Assembly: GCA_936450465.1 (NCBI GenBank)
Contig: OW388299.1
Coordinates: 43,473,548 to 43,537,547, forward strand
Direction of reading: 5' to 3'
Length of the DNA stretch: 64,000 nucleotides
DNA from: Gibbula magus
Lineage: Eukaryota; Mollusca; Gastropoda; Trochida; Trochidae
Shown here: positions 58,110 to 64,000 of the stretch, in pieces
Numbering within the stretch: position 1 is the stretch's first letter
Layout of the letters: each line of letters begins with the position of its first letter
The notes under the pieces: generated by a model
The model's database searches: none
Told to the model about the DNA's origin: nothing
The model's input: only the letters and a program-made list of their open reading frames with translations
Made by a program: the position numbers and the translations under genes

Positions 58110-59220
58110 AAGAACATCTTCAACATCCTTGTGTAAACGTTTTCTAATGAGCACCAAAATAGCAAACAATTAGCAACCAATTGGAAATAACTTTTCCAAG
58201 TCACAAATCACATAGAAGCTTAGAGTGTCCCGAATTACATGTTGGACATGTTCGTTATAAATGAACATTTCTTGCTTTAAAAAGTCTTCCACAGAGCATA
58301 AGAATAGCAAACATTTTTTAGCCAATGGGAAATATCCTTTCGTCACAAATCACATGTAAGAACTTAAAAGGTCGCTGGTAGCTTGTTGGGTATCTTCGTT
58401 GTTAGTTGTCTTACTTTTAACAAATCTTCCACAGATCACCCGACACAAAGCTCTCAGCCAACTGGACAGAACTTTTCTACAAGTCACAAATCACACACCG
58501 TAGCAGCTTATAAAGTCCCAACTAACAGGTTGGACATTTTCGTTATAAGTGAAACGGTCTTGCCTTTAAACATCTTCCGCAGAGCATCCGACACAAAGCT
58601 CCCAGCCAACTGGACACAACTTTCCTAAAAGTTAACAATCACACACCGTAGCAGCTTATAAAGTCCCAACTGGCATGTTGGACATTTTCGTTATAAGTGA
58701 AACGGTCTTGCCTTTAAACATCTTCCGCAGAGCATCCGACACAAAGCTCACAGCCAACTGGACACAACTTTCCTAAAAGTCACAAATCACACACCGTAGA
58801 AGCTTATAAAGTCCCAACAAGCATGTTGGACATTTTCGTTATAAGTGAAACGGTCTTGCCTTCAAATATCTTCCGCAGAGCATCCGACACAAAGCTCCCA
58901 GCCAACTGGACACAACTTTTCTACAAGTCACAAATCACACATCGTAGCAGCTTATAAAGTCCCAACTAGCATGTTGGACATTTACGTTATAAGTGAAACG
59001 GTCTTGCCTTTAGACATCTTCCGCAGAGCACCCGACACAAAGCTCCCAGCCAACTGGACACAACTTTCCTAAAAGTCACAAATCACACACCGTAGCAGCT
59101 TATAAAGTCCCAACTGGCATGTTGGACATTTTCGTTATAAGTGAAACGGTTTTGCTTTAAGAGATGTATGTCTAGGCAACCGAATACCAAGAGCTCTCGC
59201 CCAATTGAAGACAGAGCTTC
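58110..59220. repeat. 148-bp satellite array with splice-acceptor-like motif per unit
   Basis: Homogeneous units start (CTTGCCTTTAAACATCTTCC type) at 58410, 58559, 58707, 58855, 59003 and 59151, with intervals 149, 148, 148, 148 and 148. More diverged units lie upstream at about 58114 and 58271, and a partial one runs to 59220. On the minus strand each homogeneous unit has TTGTGACTTTTAG (or TTGTAG) followed by a frame ESCVQLAGSFVSDALRKMFK... that runs 17-38 codons to a stop. The period is not a multiple of three, so no continuous protein results. The length is close to nucleosomal DNA, common for satellites. Confidence 0.93.
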
Positions 59221-59296
59221 AATGCTGTGTGAATGGCGTCATCCATGGCCTATTGTACAAGCAGTACTAGCGAATCAAATTTACATTACTACTCAC

Positions 59297-59444
59297 TTGG
59301 AACAGAAGTCATTGATTCGCTCACTATTTATCTCGTCAGCGAAAGTGATTGTTGTTTTTCCTAGGGCTGAAGGGAGGGATTCGGGTTTAACATTTATACG
59401 TATATCAATACCATGCGCTACTCGTAGACTTTGTAGTGGGGATT
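59297..59444 (-). CDS. Doubtful exon-like segment next to the 148-bp array
   Basis: The minus strand has an acceptor-like ATTTCTAAG, then a frame reading SLRVAHGIDIRINVKPESLP, SALGKTTITFADEINSERIN and DFCS, ending at a consensus donor GTGAGT (59291-59296). The segment is GC-richer than the surroundings. However, the plus strand is also open for 102 codons (59141-59449, including SSAKVIVVFPRAEGRDSGLT), so the coding strand is ambiguous. No family is recognised. Confidence 0.3.
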
Positions 59445-59459
59445 CTTAGAAATATGGGA

Positions 59460-61380
59460 ATACGTAGAGGAGTTGTGATGGTTTACTTTCACGAGTTTTA
59501 TTATTAAAGGTTATTTTGTAATGAAAAGGTGTAAGATAAAATGATTTTTTAGAGTGCTAAGTTTTGCTGTTTTGCATTCTTGTAAAATGTACGAATACAT
59601 TACGGGTTAGGTTGTTTTCATAGTTTATATTACATGTATTATAAAATGAAATAGTCCAAAGAATTGATTTTACAAGTTATTTTCTAATGAAATAATGTAG
59701 CTAAGGAAATAATTGATATCTTACAGAGCTTGTATGATTTTACTGATTTGCATATGGTTTTTTTGTGAGATGGACGAATACATTATATGTTGTTTTCATG
59801 TTTTATATTATAAAATGTAATATCCCATTGAATTCATGTAGGATAAAAAAAAATGTTCTGCAGTGATTTGATTGTTTTCACGGTGATCACATGATGTTGT
59901 TAGTTATTATCTTGTGATATTGACAAATACATTAGTTAGGTTATATCCCATGTAATTGATGCTATAGTTTGAGGATTCTAATTTATAATGTTTCGACTTG
60001 CTCTGTTATCAATATGTTACCTTTTTCCAAGGGTTGGATTTCTATATCTACATGTATCTACCAACCATGTACAACATAATCGGTTTACTGAACTAAACTG
60101 AGATGCAAAAGAAAGTATATCACTCAGGTGTATTTATCATATGTATAATTTTCAAAGTCACATATCTCGAGTTTCGACGTCGTATTCAAAAACTGACTAG
60201 TTTGGCAAACTAGTCCAAAACATTAAATCAGTCAAAGAATACCTCTACGCATATTTTTTTTTAAATTTTAAAATTAAAAAAATTAAATTTTGAAATTCCC
60301 CCAAATTAATTTTGACAAAACACAACTGTTCATCGACATATAACACATACTCTGTGTGAAAATCAATAAATGTGCCTCGTCCTGCACACATTTACAACAT
60401 GTTGAACATGGTAGGGGTCATGTTGGTGTAAATTTCATTTCTTACTTTAAATAATGATATTTAAGTTAAAAAATAAAACAGTCACTCATTAAGTCATTCA
60501 AACTACTGCTGAAAGGTGTTATTGTATCGTGCCATAATCAAATGCATATAACTTCTTTAAAATATTGAATTAATGGAAAACAACTGAGTGATATACTTTC
60601 TTTTGCACCTCAGTTTATCATGTTCGCTAATTCGAAAAAAACGTATAAAACTATATCACTTATATACTTGACAACATAAAACCCTGCCCATACTATAATA
60701 CAAGGGGAAAGGAACACTAACGTATGAAATAAGGCTATTTTGTGGAAACTTTGATAATCTTGAACTATTATGATCATCTTTCACCATAACAGGCAGACAG
60801 ACATACAGGTTTCATTCAATATAAGGCTGAGTGGCTCAATGTACAATTGAAATTACTCCATGACAGCTTGATGTAGACACGTGACATAGACAATGGTTTT
60901 ACCGTAACGATACTCTGAGTGAACGGAAGTTAACGTGCAAAATCAATTTGTGCAAAATCCGTATGTCCAAAATATGTATGTGGTAATGATAGCTGACGGA
61001 AAAGTGTTTCTTTCATCGTGTTGGTCATGTGTATATTATAACACGATAATTTGATAACCATAAATCTTAACCATGACCAAGTGTCATTGACAACGTTGGG
61101 TAACGTCAATATTTGACGTTATTTGGGCGTTAATGTTATACCTTTGAGGTTAGCATGAAAACTGAGAATATTTCAATTATTTACAAAAACGTCAAGTAAA
61201 GTTCCATTACAATTTTTATTCATTCTCTGAACAATAAGTTTCATTTCAAAATAATTTTCAATCCAAATTCAATTTCAATAAATTCAAGGTAACTGTTTGA
61301 CAACTATTGTGCTCTGTATCATATTGATTACAATTAATAATCTGATTATGTTGAGGTACAGATTGATAGAAGATAAATGA
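59460..61380. other. Long AT-rich stretch, nothing recognised
   Basis: No exon-like or mobile-element signature was found on either strand. Confidence 0.4.
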
Positions 61381-61384
61381 AATG

Positions 61385-61761
61385 TTAAAGGCGCTGTAGC
61401 AGGTTTTTTGCAAATTTCACATTTTTTCACATTTCCCATAACAATAATAATATAATGATAGTTTATGTCATTTATATTAACTTTAGAGGGTAAATCCTAT
61501 TACACAAACCAGTTTTTCCGTAATTGTTATAAAGATGTTGCGTATAAAGCAAAAATTGCATGGCCGCCATTTTAATGTGAACACATTTTATTATTTCGAA
61601 TGACAAAAACGAGTCCCATGGTTTTACGGAACCATGTACAATAATTTTGTTACTTGATTTTCCGAAGAGAGAAGGGGTTTTACTATTGGTGTCATTATTT
61701 TACAAATACATTTCATCGACTTTTTTCAGCGAAAAACGTGCTACACGTACTGCCCCTTTAA
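61385..61761 (+). mobile_element. TTAA-type MITE, intact
   Basis: TTAA plus AGGCGCTGTAGCAGGTTTTT at the left, and AAAACGTGCTACACGTACTG plus CCCCTTTAA at the right. A small duplication (ACACGTA) lies inside the right inverted repeat. About 377 bp with the full family interior. Confidence 0.94.
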
Positions 61762-61764
61762 ATG

Positions 61765-62385
61765 AACACGCAAAGTAAAATAACATCCACGATGCTGATA
61801 TTGATTTGGGATTCATTTTGTTTACATTTGCATAAAAGCAACAATGAAAATGAACATATCGCGGAGTAAAAGCAAACAGAACTATCAGATTGAAATCAAC
61901 GACATGAAAAATTGTAAATTAGGATAACATTTGAGAACAAAGATCGACATGAAAAAAACATTCATGCACCACTTGAAGCACCGAAACCAGAAATATGAAT
62001 TTAACAAAGCTTGCCATTATACTACTTTTAAAATCAATTCGGCAACTGTATTTCTTAAATGAAAATTGGAGAGGTTTATGCAAATAAAAAACTGTATCAC
62101 ATATCTTTTCATGTATCTTAAAGAACATGCGTGTGAAAAAGCAATAGAATCGCATGCTTTTGATTTGCCTTTGATAAAATATTGACAAGATCTTGTCATA
62201 AAAATCATATTTCTCACATCACAGAAACATTTACAGTTGATGTTGAAATAACTAATTGGTCACTTTAAAAATCAACTTCATTTTCCAGATGTTTAATTTA
62301 ATACTTTCGACCCACAACGTATTTCAAGTACAAAAATGCCCTTCCATACTACCAAATATGGTCAAATTGTGCCATAAATAAAAAT
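61765..62385. other. Unassigned AT-rich stretch
   Basis: Overlapping minus frames (61919-62217) have no motif and are not called. Confidence 0.4.
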
Positions 62386-62388
62386 CGC

Positions 62389-62525
62389 TTTTTCGGCAAG
62401 CCTCGGATATTTGTAACTTTTATCAACTCGTGTTGATATATTTGATATCAGAAGACACTTGGGTGAGATTCTATGTATCATCCTAAATCATTCTTATTAC
62501 ATTTCAATTAGAATAGTCTCTATAT
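62389..62525 (+). mobile_element. Large foldback element, right half only (copy 3)
   Basis: TCGGCAAGCCTCGGATATTT starts near the centre of the element and continues through CTCGTGTTGATATATTTGAT, TCAGAAGACACTTGGGTGAG and ATTCTATGTATCATCC. The left arm is missing. Confidence 0.8.
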
Positions 62526-62529
62526 ACCG

Positions 62530-63270
62530 ACATGTCGGTTATTTATTGAGATACTCCATGGTCATTTTCAGCACCGGGCGAACAGGTGACCAATCGCGCA
62601 GTCATGCTTCAATACGCTCTTCGGGCTAAATTTGAAGCTATACTCAAACCGGGTTATAAAAGTTGTCTTAATAATTAATTATATATCAAGCATATATTGT
62701 CTATTGATATTATGCTCAAATGATACCGATATATAAAATAAATAGAGATAATAATATGTCATTCTTCACAAATATGCATTACAGTTGAACTTTAACTTAT
62801 CCACTAAAACTTTGATCTGGTACTTTTCAAAATTACTGAAACAATGCCTAGCATACTAAGGTGGGTACTAATTGATGTTGAAAAGTTAGTTAACAGTAAT
62901 TTAACCGAAGAGTCAACACTCAATGTCACTTTGTAAAAACATGTTATTTTCGCTCTATTAAGTTATGATGATCATTCCTACATATATTTTCCATATTTGA
63001 TAAACTTTTTTTTATGAAAAGTAAGGAAACCGAGTTGATCTGTAACTACATATATTATACCCTATATGTTTATTGTTCACCTATGCCTATGTGAAATTAT
63101 TCAGTATTCAGTATAATCGGATCTTTCATTGCTGAATGACTTAAGGAAAGAAGATTTTCTGGATAACATTGTGTAAATGCACGGCCTTTTGAAGTATATG
63201 ATCACTCCTACATAATAATTAATCGTTTTTAGAATCTATATGCTTTCCGCAGTGACCCATCTCGATATTG
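62530..63270. other. Unassigned stretch with one foldback-arm scrap
   Basis: AAAGAAGATTTTCTGGATAA (about 63147) matches the left arm of the hammerhead-like foldback family; the rest is AT-rich without features. Confidence 0.4.
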
Positions 63271-63274
63271 CCTT

Positions 63275-63637
63275 TTAAAGGGGCAGTAGAACGTTTTTTG
63301 CAAAAAAAAATTTTCAAATCTCCCATTTATAATGATACTTTATGGTATTTTTATTTACTTTAGAGGGTAAAACATCTTATTACACAAACCAATTCTCCGT
63401 AGTGGTAATAACGATGTTGCGAATAAAGCAAAAAAACTGCATGGCGACCATTTAATTGTGAACACAATTTATTGTTTCGAATAACAAAAACGATTCTCAT
63501 GGCTTTACGGAACCATATTCACTCATTTTTAACTTGATTTTCCGAAGAGAGAAGGGTGTTTTATTATTGGTAGCAATATTTTTCAAATACATTTCATCGA
63601 CTTATTTGAGCGAAAAAACGTGCTACTGCCCCTTTAA
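63275..63637 (+). mobile_element. TTAA-type MITE, intact
   Basis: TTAA plus AGGGGCAGTAGAACGTTTTT and AAAACGTGCTACTGCCCCT plus TTAA bound 363 bp. The interior is complete: AGAGGGTAAAACATC, TTCTCCGTAGTGGTAATAAC, GGCTTTACGGAACCAT and TTTTCCGAAGAGAGAAGGG. Confidence 0.96.
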
Positions 63638-63784
63638 GTGATGTCAGTGGTTGCCTATGTTTGTATGGGTCTTTATGTCATAGGTCAGAGCTCGAAGTTC
63701 TAAGTGGGGTTAGAACCCAGGGTATGAACGTTGAGAGAAGCGTATACGTTTTACCCTGAGCCAGGATGACGTCGGGTGGAATGA

Positions 63785-63875
63785 TGGAGGGAGTATATAC
63801 TAAGAAACTTCGATAGTCGTGTATCTACGGAATAAAGAAGTTGTTATCAAGAAAATAATGTTTTCTTGTGTATTC
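63785..63875 (+). mobile_element. Foldback element remnant, right part (hammerhead-like family)
   Basis: GTCGTGTATCTACGGAATAA, then AGAAGTTGTTATCAAGAAAA, follows the right arm of 26790-26933, preceded by a decayed core (ATGATGGAGGGAGTATATAC, then AGAAAC). Downstream CTACATGCCACTCAAAGACT matches the flank of the 757-907 copy. Confidence 0.55.
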
Positions 63876-64000
63876 AATTTCTACATGCCACTCAAAGACT
63901 TGATAAATGATTTATCAATTTAAATGGCCAATTTATGTGGGTTGTTGGATGTAATAATATGTTTTCACAAAATTACAAAATTAATACCATATAAGTTATC

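Overview
This window looks like nuclear DNA of a eukaryote, most likely a marine lophotrochozoan such as a mollusc. The taxon is an inference. The reasons are a strongly AT-rich background with no operons or long ORFs, many tRNA-derived SINEs, a 5'-truncated LINE of a type familiar from mollusc genomes, short terminal-inverted-repeat elements (MITEs), long microsatellites and several unrelated satellite-like tandem arrays. No complete protein-coding gene can be recognised. The only long coding sequence with an assignable function is the 3' end of a LINE (45038-45844, +). Three short pieces look like host exons because they combine splice-like borders with balanced codon use: 8178-8346 (-, signal peptide), 20340-20566 (+, small membrane-type protein) and, more doubtfully, 59297-59444 (-).

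Layout. 1-15 kb: a hammerhead-like foldback, a decayed LINE tail, a roughly 200-bp satellite (2.2-3.9 kb), several copies of SINE family A and one full SINE B. 15-25 kb: two copies of a CACAG-ended mini-transposon, two copies of a large foldback element, GA and TATG microsatellites, the 20.34-kb exon and a decayed minus-strand tract (20.9-22.6 kb). 26-32 kb: a second hammerhead-like foldback, an old MITE, and about 2 kb of diverging tandem repeats ending in a block with higher-order 3 x 80-bp structure, beside a possible TATA promoter. 32-45 kb: MITEs, GA, 'ATGGTACAATG' and 'AGACTCCAC' repeats, SINEs, then the LINE. 46-64 kb: SINEs, a roughly 110-bp satellite with a MITE inserted in it, more TTAA-flanked MITEs, and a 148-bp array whose units each carry a splice-acceptor-like site and an open frame on the minus strand.

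Most of the recognisable sequence is a community of non-autonomous transposable elements and tandem repeats. The best-supported family is a roughly 330-375-bp MITE with 5'-AGGGGCAGTAGCACGTTTTTT termini. It is flanked by TTAA at both ends in all five intact copies, which points to mobilisation by a piggyBac-type transposase not encoded here. SINE families would depend on LINE machinery, of which only a dead fragment is present. The most novel-looking features are the hammerhead-like motif in the loop of a foldback element, the CACAG-ended mini-element with 3-bp target duplications, the MITE-in-satellite insertion that carries its own empty-site controls, and the 148-bp array.
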